In this document: in pieces, positions 1 through 5,519 of the stretch
How positions within the stretch are numbered: position 1 is the stretch's first letter
Layout: each line of letters begins with the position of its first letter
Source of the DNA: a bacterium
GTDB taxonomy: Bacteria; Latescibacterota; UBA2968; GCA-2709665
NCBI GenBank assembly: GCA_027619145.1
Contig: JAQCGA010000231.1
Span: 1 to 6,689, forward strand
DNA length: 6,689 nt
Direction: 5' to 3'
Translations under genes and position numbers: made by a program
Notes under the pieces: generated by a model
Told to the model about the DNA's origin: nothing
The model's input: only the letters and a program-made list of their open reading frames with translations
Databases searched by the model: none

Positions 1-1182
1 GGATTTCCGCCGAAGGCATTTGGGATTACAGTAGGGGAAACGGAGTATTGTCTTTCCTGGCTGCCTCTGGGCGGGTATGTGAAAATTGCGGGGATGGCAG
101 ATTTTGGTACGGAGCAGGTCAAAAACGAGCCGTGGGAGTTCCAGTCGAAGCCCAAATGGATGCAGATGTCGGTGATGATTGCAGGACCGGCGATGAATTT
201 CTTGCTGGGATTTCTGCTGATCCTGGTGATCCGGCTGGCGGTGGGCGATTATGTGTTGCAGACCACGCAAATTGGGCGGGTGGAAGAGGCTTCTCCGTTT
301 CAGGTAGCCGGGTTGGAGGCCGGAGATCAGGTATTTTCAGTGGCGAACCAGGAAGTGGCGAACTGGCAAGAATTGGTTCGTGCACTGCGGGCCGTCGGAT
401 CTGGGCCGGTTTCCCTGGATGTGCTGCGGGGTGGTGAGCAGGTATCTCTGCAGGTATCTCTGGAAAAAGAAGAAAGCATGGGAATTGAGCCGTTCCTGTC
501 GTCTACGGCGGGTTCGGTGGTACCGGGGTATCCGGCAGAGCAGGCGGGGATTCAGACCGGGGATCAAATTGTGTCCGTGGATGGAGAGGTCGTGCGGCAG
601 TGGTCTGAGATGCGGGAACAGATTTCTGCGCATCCGGGCGAGGAGATCGAGATTCGGTGGATTCGGGACGGGCAGGAGATGTCTGCACGGGTGGCACCCC
701 GGCCGGAGCAAGAAGGCGATCGAACGATCGGGTTGATTGGTATTGGGCCTTCTATGGAGGCAATGGCACGGGTGCCGGTGGGGGTTGGTACTGCAATCAC
801 GCGTAGTGGGCAAGACCTGGTGGGTTATACGACCATGATGTTTATGGTGGTCAAGCGCCTGGTAATGGGGGAGATGTCTGGCCGTGCGCTGGCTGGTCCG
901 GTGGGTATTGCGCAGATGGCTGGAAGCAAAGCTCGGCAGGGTTGGGAGTCGTTGTTTGACTTTATGGCAATGCTGAGTATTAACCTGGCGGTATTGAACC
1001 TGTTGCCCATTCCGGCACTGGACGGCGGTCATTTGATGATTTTGAGTATAGAGGCCGTGATTCGGCGCCCGCTTTCGGTGCGTCAGAAAGAGGTTCTTCA
1101 GCAGGCGGGGTTTGCGTTTTTGATGTGTTTGATGTTGTATGTGACGTTTGGAGATCTGGGGCGGATTTTCGGTTGGAATTGA
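1..1182 (+). CDS. rseP: RseP-like site-2 metalloprotease, 5' truncated
   Basis: Membrane-embedded zinc protease (M50B, RIP family) that cuts substrates within the membrane, classically anti-sigma factors in envelope stress. The frame is open from base 1, so the N-terminus and the HExxH zinc site lie upstream of the window. Visible parts, numbered from the first codon in the window: the conserved LPLGGYVK block (residues 21-28), a membrane segment at about 57-79 after an AGPAMNF motif, a first PDZ domain at about 90-155, and a second PDZ domain at about 170-236 with the GYPAEQAGIQTGDQI pattern. Near the C-terminus come GPVGIAQMAG and NLLPIPALDGGH, whose Asp341 is the expected third zinc ligand, then a last hydrophobic segment. 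Two PDZ domains match E. coli RseP rather than the single-PDZ homologues. The gene ends at TGA 1180-1182, followed by two terminator-like hairpins. The substrate is unknown here. The family assignment is firm; the exact symbol is slightly less so. Confidence 0.93.
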   Translation, partial: GFPPKAFGITVGETEYCLSWLPLGGYVKIAGMADFGTEQVKNEPWEFQSKPKWMQMSVMIAGPAMNFLLGFLLILVIRLAVGDYVLQTTQIGRVEEASPFQVAGLEAGDQVFSVANQEVANWQELVRALRAVGSGPVSLDVLRGGEQVSLQVSLEKEESMGIEPFLSSTAGSVVPGYPAEQAGIQTGDQIVSVDGEVVRQWSEMREQISAHPGEEIEIRWIRDGQEMSARVAPRPEQEGDRTIGLIGIGPSMEAMARVPVGVGTAITRSGQDLVGYTTMMFMVVKRLVMGEMSGRALAGPVGIAQMAGSKARQGWESLFDFMAMLSINLAVLNLLPIPALDGGHLMILSIEAVIRRPLSVRQKEVLQQAGFAFLMCLMLYVTFGDLGRIFGWN

Positions 1183-1186
1183 AGAT

Positions 1187-1251
1187 CACGGAGGGCCACG
1201 AAACCGCACCCCCTGAGGCCCCGCCACACGGAGGGCCACGAAACCCCACCC
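1187..1251. repeat. 25-bp direct repeat pair, 40-bp period
   Basis: Bases 1187-1211 and 1227-1251 are nearly identical (24 of 25, with a G/C difference at 1206/1246). Each begins CACGGAGGGCCACGAAACC. They lie exactly 40 bp apart, directly after the rseP stop codon. No reading frame of note covers them. They look like part of a noncoding dispersed or tandem repeat; a function cannot be read from the sequence. Confidence 0.75.
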
Positions 1252-1271
1252 ATCCACACACACATTGATGT

Positions 1272-1302
1272 AGGGGCGGACCCCTGTGTCCGCCCGGTTT
1301 TT
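1272..1302 (+). terminator. GC-rich palindrome with T-run; possible terminator and dispersed repeat
   Basis: GGGCGGAC (1274-1281) pairs perfectly with GTCCGCCC (1288-1295) around a six-base loop, followed by GGTTTTT (1296-1302). An alternative smaller hairpin, AGGGG (1272-1276) with CCCCT (1281-1285), shares bases with the first, so the two exclude each other. The stem plus T-run could end rseP transcripts. The wording of the sequence, TAGGGGCGGACCCCTGTG, also resembles the short intergenic palindromes that occur in many copies in a number of uncultured bacterial genomes. Repeat identity is from memory and not verified. Confidence 0.5.
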
Positions 1303-1337
1303 GGCGGGATACGGGACAGCCATTCGATGTTGTAACG

Positions 1338-1365
1338 AAGGGCGGGTTTTTTACCCGCCCTTTTT
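1338..1365 (+). terminator. Rho-independent terminator between rseP and the lipoprotein gene
   Basis: AAGGGCGGGT (1338-1347) and ACCCGCCCTT (1353-1362) form a perfect 10-bp stem with a five-T loop. On the plus strand it is followed directly by TTTTTATTTT (1361-1370). It should stop plus-strand transcription coming from rseP. The T-run overlaps the stop codon of the converging lipoprotein gene (1364-1366). On the minus strand the stem is followed only by a weak, interrupted T-run, so efficient termination in that direction is less certain. Confidence 0.88.
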
Positions 1366-1711
1366 ATTTTGTACGGTATCGACCGGAATCTGGTGGGGTT
1401 TTTGAGCCGGGGAAGTCTTCGTCTGTTTTGAGGTTTTGTTCGACCTGTTTGAGGATACGCGGCCAGGCTTCCGGGAGGTTCTGATAGGTTTCGATGAGGG
1501 GTTCGAGCTGGGTTTCGTCGATTCCGTATTTCTGGAAGAGGGCGGTGCGTGCCTGGACCAGGCTGTCTGGATGTTCGGGGTAGCGTTTGTGCAGGCGGAG
1601 GGTGTCGGCCAGAAGGTTGGCGAATTGCGTTTCGGTCAGTACGGCTTTGGGCTGGTTATTGCAGCCGGAAAGAAAGAGGGACAGGAGGAGGAGGAGGGTC
1701 GTGGGTTTCAT
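1364..1711 (-). CDS. Small lipoprotein, DUF4296-like
   Basis: 115-residue predicted lipoprotein of unknown function. The N-terminus is a typical type II signal peptide: MKPTT, a leucine-rich core (residues 6-14) and lipobox LSGC with Cys17 as the lipidated residue. The next residue is Asn, not Asp, so under the enterobacterial rule it would go to the outer membrane. The mature part is mostly helical and charged. The stretch LTETQFANLLADTLRL (25-40), then QKYGIDETQLEPLIETY (60-76) and a tail after LPEAWPRILKQVEQNLK recall the DUF4296 family of small lipoproteins known from Bacteroidetes; this is recalled from pattern and not searched. The start is supported by AGGAA eight bases upstream (plus-strand 1720-1724). 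The gene lies 71 bp downstream of umuC on the same strand but has its own promoter-like sequence, so a role in the SOS response should not be assumed. Confidence 0.83.
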   Translation of the reverse strand: MKPTTLLLLLSLFLSGCNNQPKAVLTETQFANLLADTLRLHKRYPEHPDSLVQARTALFQKYGIDETQLEPLIETYQNLPEAWPRILKQVEQNLKTDEDFPGSKTPPDSGRYRTK

Positions 1712-1752
1712 GGGTTGGGTTCCTGGAAGTGTAAGACGGGTGATCCTGACCG

Positions 1753-1781
1753 AAGATATCTGTGTGTGCGGTTGGGGTCAA
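1753..1781 (-). promoter_or_regulatory. Candidate sigma70-type promoter of the lipoprotein gene
   Basis: Read on the minus strand, TTGACC (1781-1776) and TATCTT (1758-1753) are separated by exactly 17 bases. This gives five of six matches to the -35 consensus and four of six to the -10. Transcription would begin near 1746, about 35 bases before the start codon. It sits just after the umuC stop codon, so the lipoprotein gene can be transcribed independently. Sequence match only. Confidence 0.5.
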
Positions 1782-1782
1782 G

Positions 1783-3057
1783 TTAAAAGGAGGCGCGGGC
1801 GAGAGGCAGTTCATCCCAGCAGGTGGTGAAACGGTGAGAGCGGTAGGATTGCCGCATTGCCCAGGGTTGTTCTAAACCTTCCGAAGCCCAGTGGATTTTG
1901 CCACGCCCAAAGCGGATATTGATGTGGTCCACCACGGAGAGAAGAGCTTTTGTCCGGGGTGAATCGGGATTCCAGAAGAGGCTGGTCTGGACGGCATTTT
2001 CCGGGCAGAGATCTGTGAGCAGGATTCCGGCCCGGGTGTAAACATCTCCTTCGGAATAGATGCGTTTGAGGCCTGCATGGGCGCATTGGATGAGATTGGG
2101 TGTGGAAGCGGTGGGTGCGGCCAGGCGTGCGGTGATGGATTTTCCATTGTAAGGCTGTACGTAAGGGTTTGTTTCGATGGTGACTTGCAGGCAGGCGGCA
2201 ACCAGGCCCTGTTCGCGCAGTACCCGGGCAGCGGAAGCGGCGTGGAAAGCCACGGCCTGTTTGAGGTGCGAAAGCCGGGTGATGGGCCGGCCGAAGGAAC
2301 GGGAGCGGCAGATGGCTTTGCGCGGTGGTGGGGTCAATTCTAACGGGATGCAAGGGATGCCGCGCAGTTCCCAGGCAATGCGCAGGCCCACAATCGTGAG
2401 ATGTTTCTGAATCCAGCGGTCGTTGGCACGGCTGAGCTGGTAGGCAGTTTCAATACCGGCCGCGTGCAGTTTCTGTGTGTAGGCCGGGCCGATGCCCCAG
2501 ACTTCGCTGACAGAGATTTCATCCATGACCTGGTTTCGATGGGGAGGGTGCGTCAGATCGAAGACGCCCTGTTCTGGATGTTTGGCCAGCTTATTTGCGA
2601 GTTTGGCCAGGGACTTGGTAGGGCCAATGCCAATGGAGACGGGGATGCCGGTCCACTGTCGAATCCGGTGCCGGATGGTGTGTGCCAGGTCGTTTGGGTT
2701 AGACGTGTTTGGCAGTTCGAGGAAAGATTCGTCTATGGAGTAGGTTTCTACTGCGGGCACAAATTTTTGGAGGGCCAGAACAACCCTGCGGGACATGTCT
2801 CCGTACAGGGTGTAGTTGCTGGAATAGATCTGCACATTATTGTACAGGAGGTGATCTCGAATCTGAAAGGCTGGAATACCCATTTCAATGCCCAGGGCTT
2901 TGACTTCCGGAGAACGGGCCACAATGCAACCGTCGTTGTTAGACAGGACAACGACAGGTCGGTTTTCGAGGGCAGGATTGAAGACACGCTCGCAGGCCAC
3001 GTAGAAGTTATTGCAGTCTACCAGGGCGAGCAGATTAGCGGATGGGGTGGATGACAT
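1783..3057 (-). CDS. umuC: UmuC, catalytic subunit of DNA polymerase V
   Basis: Y-family translesion polymerase, 424 residues from the chosen start (E. coli UmuC has 422). The palm begins with DCNNFYVACE: Asp14 is a metal ligand and Tyr19 sits at the steric-gate position that excludes ribonucleotides. YSIDESF carries the other catalytic pair, Asp109 and Glu110. Also seen are PVVVLSNNDGC (35-44), the thumb motif VWGIGPAYTQKL (186-197), the little-finger motif RSFGRPIT (253-260), a beta-clamp binding pentapeptide QTSLF (357-361), and a UmuC-type C-terminus (DUF4113-like) ending FTTCWDELPLA. ATG 3057 gives the family N-terminus and overlaps the end of umuD by 23 bases, which suggests translational coupling. 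The open frame extends to 3186, but the extra 43 residues lie inside umuD and match nothing conserved. The gene looks intact. It probably works with cleaved UmuD as UmuD'2C after DNA damage. Confidence 0.96.
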   Translation of the reverse strand: MSSTPSANLLALVDCNNFYVACERVFNPALENRPVVVLSNNDGCIVARSPEVKALGIEMGIPAFQIRDHLLYNNVQIYSSNYTLYGDMSRRVVLALQKFVPAVETYSIDESFLELPNTSNPNDLAHTIRHRIRQWTGIPVSIGIGPTKSLAKLANKLAKHPEQGVFDLTHPPHRNQVMDEISVSEVWGIGPAYTQKLHAAGIETAYQLSRANDRWIQKHLTIVGLRIAWELRGIPCIPLELTPPPRKAICRSRSFGRPITRLSHLKQAVAFHAASAARVLREQGLVAACLQVTIETNPYVQPYNGKSITARLAAPTASTPNLIQCAHAGLKRIYSEGDVYTRAGILLTDLCPENAVQTSLFWNPDSPRTKALLSVVDHINIRFGRGKIHWASEGLEQPWAMRQSYRSHRFTTCWDELPLARASF

Positions 3058-3499
3058 AGGTGACCACGCCCCAGACCTGAAAATCCATTCCTGGAGTGAT
3101 TTCGAGTGGATCCATTTCGGAATTTTCCGGGGCCAGAAAGAGCCGATCCTGGTCTTTTCGGATGCGTTTGACGGTGAATTCTCCATTGATGACGGCCACT
3201 ACGATTCGGTTATCTGCCGGTTCCAGGGCACGGTCTACGACCAGGACGTCTTTGGAGTGGATGCCGGCACCCAGCATAGAATCTCCGTCTACCCGCACGA
3301 AGAATGTGGCAGCGGGATGCTGGACGACCAGGTCATTGAGATCCAGGCATTGATCCAGGTAGTCATCTGCAGGAGAAGGGAACCCGGCAGGGATTCTGGA
3401 CCCGAAAAAGGGGATGGGCTTCTGGGTTGAGGCTTCGTATGGGGCAATGACAAGGCGAACCGATCCGGGCATGTCACCTGGTAAAAGCGGGAAGTTCAT
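3035..3499 (-). CDS. umuD: UmuD, self-cleaving subunit of DNA polymerase V
   Basis: S24 (LexA-like) peptidase-fold protein whose RecA-stimulated self-cleavage yields UmuD', the active partner of UmuC. From ATG 3499 it has 154 residues (139 in E. coli). The cleavage site is Ala38-Gly39 in RIPAGFPSPADDYLDQ. The nucleophile is Ser74 in VDGDSM and the general base is Lys111 in GEFTVKR. The spacings Gly-Ser (35) and Ser-Lys (37) equal those of E. coli UmuD (25, 60, 97), so the enzyme should be active. A core LexA-type DNA-binding domain is absent, which separates it from LexA. The start is decided by GGAG eight bases upstream (plus-strand 3508-3511). The open frame runs back to 3649, but that longer start lies upstream of the predicted transcription start. 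It is first in the umuDC operon, overlaps umuC, and is preceded by an SOS-like operator. Confidence 0.95.
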   Translation of the reverse strand: MNFPLLPGDMPGSVRLVIAPYEASTQKPIPFFGSRIPAGFPSPADDYLDQCLDLNDLVVQHPAATFFVRVDGDSMLGAGIHSKDVLVVDRALEPADNRIVVAVINGEFTVKRIRKDQDRLFLAPENSEMDPLEITPGMDFQVWGVVTYVIHPIR

Positions 3500-3610
3500 A
3501 GACAAAGCTCCGGTATTGGCGTGGGGAAGAATTGCTTCATGGCGCTTGAGTGCCAGAATTTTTTCTTTGAATTTCAGGTTCTGGCTGGTTACTCGAGAAA
3601 CAGGGAAAAA

Positions 3611-3639
3611 TAGTGAACAAATGTATATATATTTCACTA
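3611..3639. promoter_or_regulatory. Candidate LexA (SOS) operator over the umuDC -10
   Basis: Bases 3614-3627 read TGAACAAATGTATA and match 11 of 14 positions of the Bacillus-type SOS box CGAACRNRYGTTYC. Read on the minus strand, the same site also fits much of the Myxococcus-type box CTRHAMRYBYGTTCAGS as I recall it, which is a very degenerate pattern. The site overlaps the -10 of umuDC. A longer inverted repeat encloses it: TAGTGAA (3611-3617) and TTCACTA (3633-3639), 15 bases apart. No E. coli CTGT-N8-ACAG box is present. That umuDC is SOS-controlled is established in other bacteria; the exact operator here is inference. Confidence 0.5.
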
Positions 3640-3649
3640 CCAATGTCAA
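3622..3649 (-). promoter_or_regulatory. Candidate promoter of umuDC
   Basis: On the minus strand a perfect TTGACA (3649-3644) is followed after 16 bases by TATACA (3627-3622), a -10 with four of six matches. Transcription would start near 3615, leaving a leader of about 115 bases before the umuD start codon. The -10 lies inside the operator described separately, as expected for a repressible damage-response promoter. No experimental support. Confidence 0.6.
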
Positions 3650-3870
3650 GAAAAACTTGTTTTATCAGTGGATAGAACAAAAAAGAAATCGTGCGAAACA
3701 GCGTGATTGAGGTATCAGAATCATCTTTCCGATGAACCTGCCAGGACCTCCGTACGCTTTCTTTATTTTTTTGTATTCCCTCTATAAAAAACTCCCTGTT
3801 TTGACATGTGCTCTTTTGTGCACTGAGTTGTTTTTTTTAAAGATAAAGCAATCGTACGCTGAGAAAATTC

Positions 3871-3899
3871 TTGACTTTTGGGGCTTCAAGTCCTACTTT
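3871..3899 (+). promoter_or_regulatory. Candidate promoter of the mraZ/dcw operon
   Basis: TTGACT (3871-3876) and TACTTT (3894-3899) are separated by 17 bases. The -35 has five of six consensus bases; the -10 has only the three key positions (TAnnnT). The predicted start near 3906 falls inside the array of MraZ-type repeats that begins at 3902. Placement directly before these repeats raises the credibility of an otherwise modest promoter match. Confidence 0.5.
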
Positions 3900-3901
3900 T
3901 G

Positions 3902-3936
3902 GTGGTGCAAAGTGGAGTGAAGTGGTGGAAGAGGGA
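3902..3936 (+). promoter_or_regulatory. Candidate MraZ operator: four pentamers at 10-bp period
   Basis: GTGGT (3902), GTGGA (3912), GTGGT (3922) and AGGGA (3932) begin exactly 10 bp apart, with five-base spacers. MraZ is known to bind direct repeats of this architecture just upstream of its own gene: TGGGN with five-base spacers in E. coli and AAAGTG-type repeats in Mollicutes. The second copy here reads AAAGTGG (3909-3915), a literal match to the latter. The array lies at the predicted transcription start and about 50 bp before mraZ, so autorepression is the natural reading. Confidence 0.72.
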
Positions 3937-3988
3937 GAATTGATTTAAAGTATTAAAAAACAATAAAATATAAAATAGAGCTGATGAG

Positions 3989-4444
3989 ATGCCGGAAGAG
4001 ACTGCTCAATTTATCGGTGAATATGAGAATGTGCAGGTTGATCCTAAGGGTCGCCTGTTCGTTCCCGCTACGTTTCGGAAAGCGCTACCGATGGGTGTGA
4101 GCAGTCTGGTGGTTGCCCGGTGGTTTGACGGGTGTTTGGCCGGGTACGATCCGGGCGGCTGGAAGCAGGTTTTGCGGAAGCTTCAGGGTTTGGACGGTGG
4201 GCAGAAGCAGACCCGGCAGTTGATTCGTGCGGTTTTGGGACGGGCCCAGGAAGTGAAGCTGGACGGACAGGGGCGCATCTTAATTTCCCGGAAACAACTG
4301 GATCTGGTGGGTATTTCAGACAGTGTGACCATCAATGGGGCGCTGGATCGGATTGAAATTTGGAATCCAGAGCGGTATATAACGTATATGAGTGAGGCAG
4401 ACCAGAAGCTGGAAGAGATTGTGGAAGAGATGGATTTGCTGTAA
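3989..4444 (+). CDS. mraZ: MraZ transcriptional regulator
   Basis: DNA-binding repressor of the division and cell wall (dcw) cluster, acting as a ring-shaped oligomer. The 151-residue length is normal for the family. It contains the two expected SpoVT/AbrB-type swapped-hairpin halves: the first around VDPKGRLFVPATFRKAL (17-33), the second around LDGQGRILISRKQLDLVGI (91-109), each with the DxxGR core. The GALDRIEIW segment (117-125) is also typical. ATG 3989 has only a weak AGAG upstream (3977-3980). A nearby ATG at 3984 is out of frame. It is the first gene of a run continuing with rsmH, ftsL and ftsI, and it is preceded by repeats suited to its own binding. It is separated from rsmH by an unusually AT-rich 92-bp gap. 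Confidence 0.96.
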   Translation: MPEETAQFIGEYENVQVDPKGRLFVPATFRKALPMGVSSLVVARWFDGCLAGYDPGGWKQVLRKLQGLDGGQKQTRQLIRAVLGRAQEVKLDGQGRILISRKQLDLVGISDSVTINGALDRIEIWNPERYITYMSEADQKLEEIVEEMDLL

Positions 4445-4475
4445 CCACTTGTTTGGTATTGATATTTCATAGATG

Positions 4476-4512
4476 GAATAAATATTCCAAATGATATTCC
4501 GAATATTTATTC
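4476..4512. repeat. AT-rich 12-bp inverted repeat in the mraZ-rsmH gap
   Basis: GAATAAATATTC (4476-4487) and GAATATTTATTC (4501-4512) are perfect reverse complements with a 13-base loop. Each arm is itself nearly palindromic, and a third ATATTCC occurs in the loop (4494-4500). The hairpin has no following T-run and is very AT-rich, so it is a poor terminator. It could be an operator for a dimeric regulator, an mRNA processing or stability element, or part of a weak internal promoter (TTGATA at 4459-4464 lies upstream without a good -10). Confidence 0.6.
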
Positions 4513-4536
4513 ACCTTTAATTTTACAGGTTTTCCA

Positions 4537-5505
4537 ATGAGCCGTGCCCCGGAATACCACGTTCCGGTTCTGGGGCGGGAAGCCGCAGTGCAGGTGGTGA
4601 GCGATCCGCAGGGTATTTATGTGGATGCAACCCTGGGCGGCGGCGGCCACGCCGAACTGCTGCTGGAGCAGATGGAAGAAGCAGGACGGCTGATTGGGAT
4701 TGACCGGGATCCGGAGGCAATCCGGGAAGCATCCCGGCGTCTCGAGCGGTTCAAACATCGGGTGGTGGTGGTGCAGGCGCCCTTCTGGGAACTGCCGCAG
4801 GTTCTGATGGACCAGTCGGTACCCCAGATTTCTGGGGCGCTTTTCGACCTGGGTGTTTCTTCCCACCAGATTGATGAACCCGCACGGGGATTTAGCTTTC
4901 AGCAGGACGGCCCGCTGGATATGCGGATGGGGCCAGACGCACAGGTATCAGCCGGGGAAGTGCTCAGGACCTACTCTCTGGAAAGACTTACGCAGGTTTT
5001 CAGGGAATATGGCGAAGAGCGGGCGGCAGGGCGGATTGCCCGAGCCATTTGCCGCAGGCGGGCGGAGAAGCCGCTGGAGCGGACGCTGGAACTGGCGGAA
5101 CTGGTGGGTGACATTGTGCGGGGTCCGCACGGGCGGAAAGCACTGGCGCGTATTTTTCAGGCGTTGCGGATTGAGGTTAACGGCGAATTGAGGCACCTGC
5201 AGGAAACCCTGGAAGCGGTTGTAGATGTGTTGTTGCCAGGCGGGCGAATCGGCGTATTGTCTTATCATTCGCTGGAAGATCGAACGGTCAAGCAGGTGTT
5301 CCGCGCAGGTGCAAAAGGTTGTGTATGCCCCCCGGACCTGCCGGTGTGCGGATGCGGACAGGCTCCACGGCTGAAAATCGTGACTTCCAAGGGTATCCGG
5401 GCAGATGAGGCTGAGCGGGAGCAGAACCCAAGGGCGCGCAGTGCAACGCTTCGGATTGCGGAACGGTTGGAAGATGCGCCCCGGCCGACTTCGTTCAACG
5501 GGTGA
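4537..5505 (+). CDS. rsmH: RsmH, 16S rRNA C1402 N4-methyltransferase
   Basis: S-adenosylmethionine-dependent enzyme (formerly MraW) that methylates N4 of cytidine 1402 in 16S rRNA at the ribosomal decoding centre. The 322 residues match the family (313 in E. coli). Signatures in order: YHVPVL (7-12), the SAM-binding loop YVDATLGGGGH (28-38), GIDRDPEA (54-61), LFDLGVSSHQID (102-113), RGFSFQQDGPLDMRM (117-131), ARIFQALRIEVNGEL (204-218), VLSYHSLEDRTVKQVF (240-255) and the terminal NPRARSATLRIAERL (297-311). A cysteine cluster, C-x-C-x6-C-x-C at residues 262-273, lies in the segment after the SYHSLEDR motif. It is absent from the E. coli protein but I recall it in several other phyla. ATG 4537 is preceded by only a weak ACAGG (4525-4529). 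It is second in the dcw operon, with ftsL immediately downstream. Confidence 0.97.
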   Translation: MSRAPEYHVPVLGREAAVQVVSDPQGIYVDATLGGGGHAELLLEQMEEAGRLIGIDRDPEAIREASRRLERFKHRVVVVQAPFWELPQVLMDQSVPQISGALFDLGVSSHQIDEPARGFSFQQDGPLDMRMGPDAQVSAGEVLRTYSLERLTQVFREYGEERAAGRIARAICRRRAEKPLERTLELAELVGDIVRGPHGRKALARIFQALRIEVNGELRHLQETLEAVVDVLLPGGRIGVLSYHSLEDRTVKQVFRAGAKGCVCPPDLPVCGCGQAPRLKIVTSKGIRADEAEREQNPRARSATLRIAERLEDAPRPTSFNG

Positions 5506-5519
5506 GGTTTTCAACATTC

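Larger units (their letters stand above)
3500..3988. other. Divergent intergenic region between umuD and mraZ
   Basis: About 490 bases without a credible gene. The first part (3500-3615) would be the umuDC leader. From about 3600 on it is strikingly AT-rich compared with the flanking genes. It carries the umuDC promoter and operator at 3611-3649, then about 220 bases (3650-3870) with poly-A and poly-T runs and no convincing signal, then the mraZ promoter and repeat operator at 3871-3936. A 62-codon open frame at 3732-3920 has no ribosome binding site and runs into the mraZ promoter, so I do not call it a gene. Confidence 0.8.

Noticed and set aside
337..1032. 231-codon minus-strand open frame across rseP
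   Set aside because: Antisense shadow of a strongly conserved gene. Its His/Arg/Pro-rich composition is typical of reading GC-rich coding DNA backwards.
1183..1363. CRISPR-like array suggested by the two 25-bp repeats
   Set aside because: Only two copies with a 15-bp spacer, one mismatch and no cas genes. A simple duplicated noncoding repeat explains it.
2401..3054. 217-codon plus-strand open frame across umuC
   Set aside because: Antisense shadow of umuC, with no recognisable domain and no ribosome binding site context.
3058..3186. 43-residue N-terminal extension of UmuC
   Set aside because: It is wholly inside umuD in another frame and resembles nothing conserved. ATG 3057 gives the family-length protein with the normal N-terminus.
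3611..3639. Transposon terminal repeats flanking the umuDC block
   Set aside because: The inverted repeat is local, with its arms 15 bases apart. No matching copy is seen near 1364-1783 and no transposase is present.
3500..3649. 50-residue N-terminal extension of UmuD
   Set aside because: It would begin within the -35 element. ATG 3499 has a good GGAG at eight bases and gives the expected size.
3801..3829. TTGACA at 3801-3806 as a second mraZ promoter
   Set aside because: No -10-like hexamer (not even TAnnnT) occurs 16-18 bases downstream.
3732..3920. 62-codon open frame on the plus strand, hydrophobic in part
   Set aside because: No ribosome binding site before its ATG. It lies in AT-rich DNA and covers the mraZ promoter and half of its repeat operator. 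Its aromatic-rich composition follows from the T-rich sequence.
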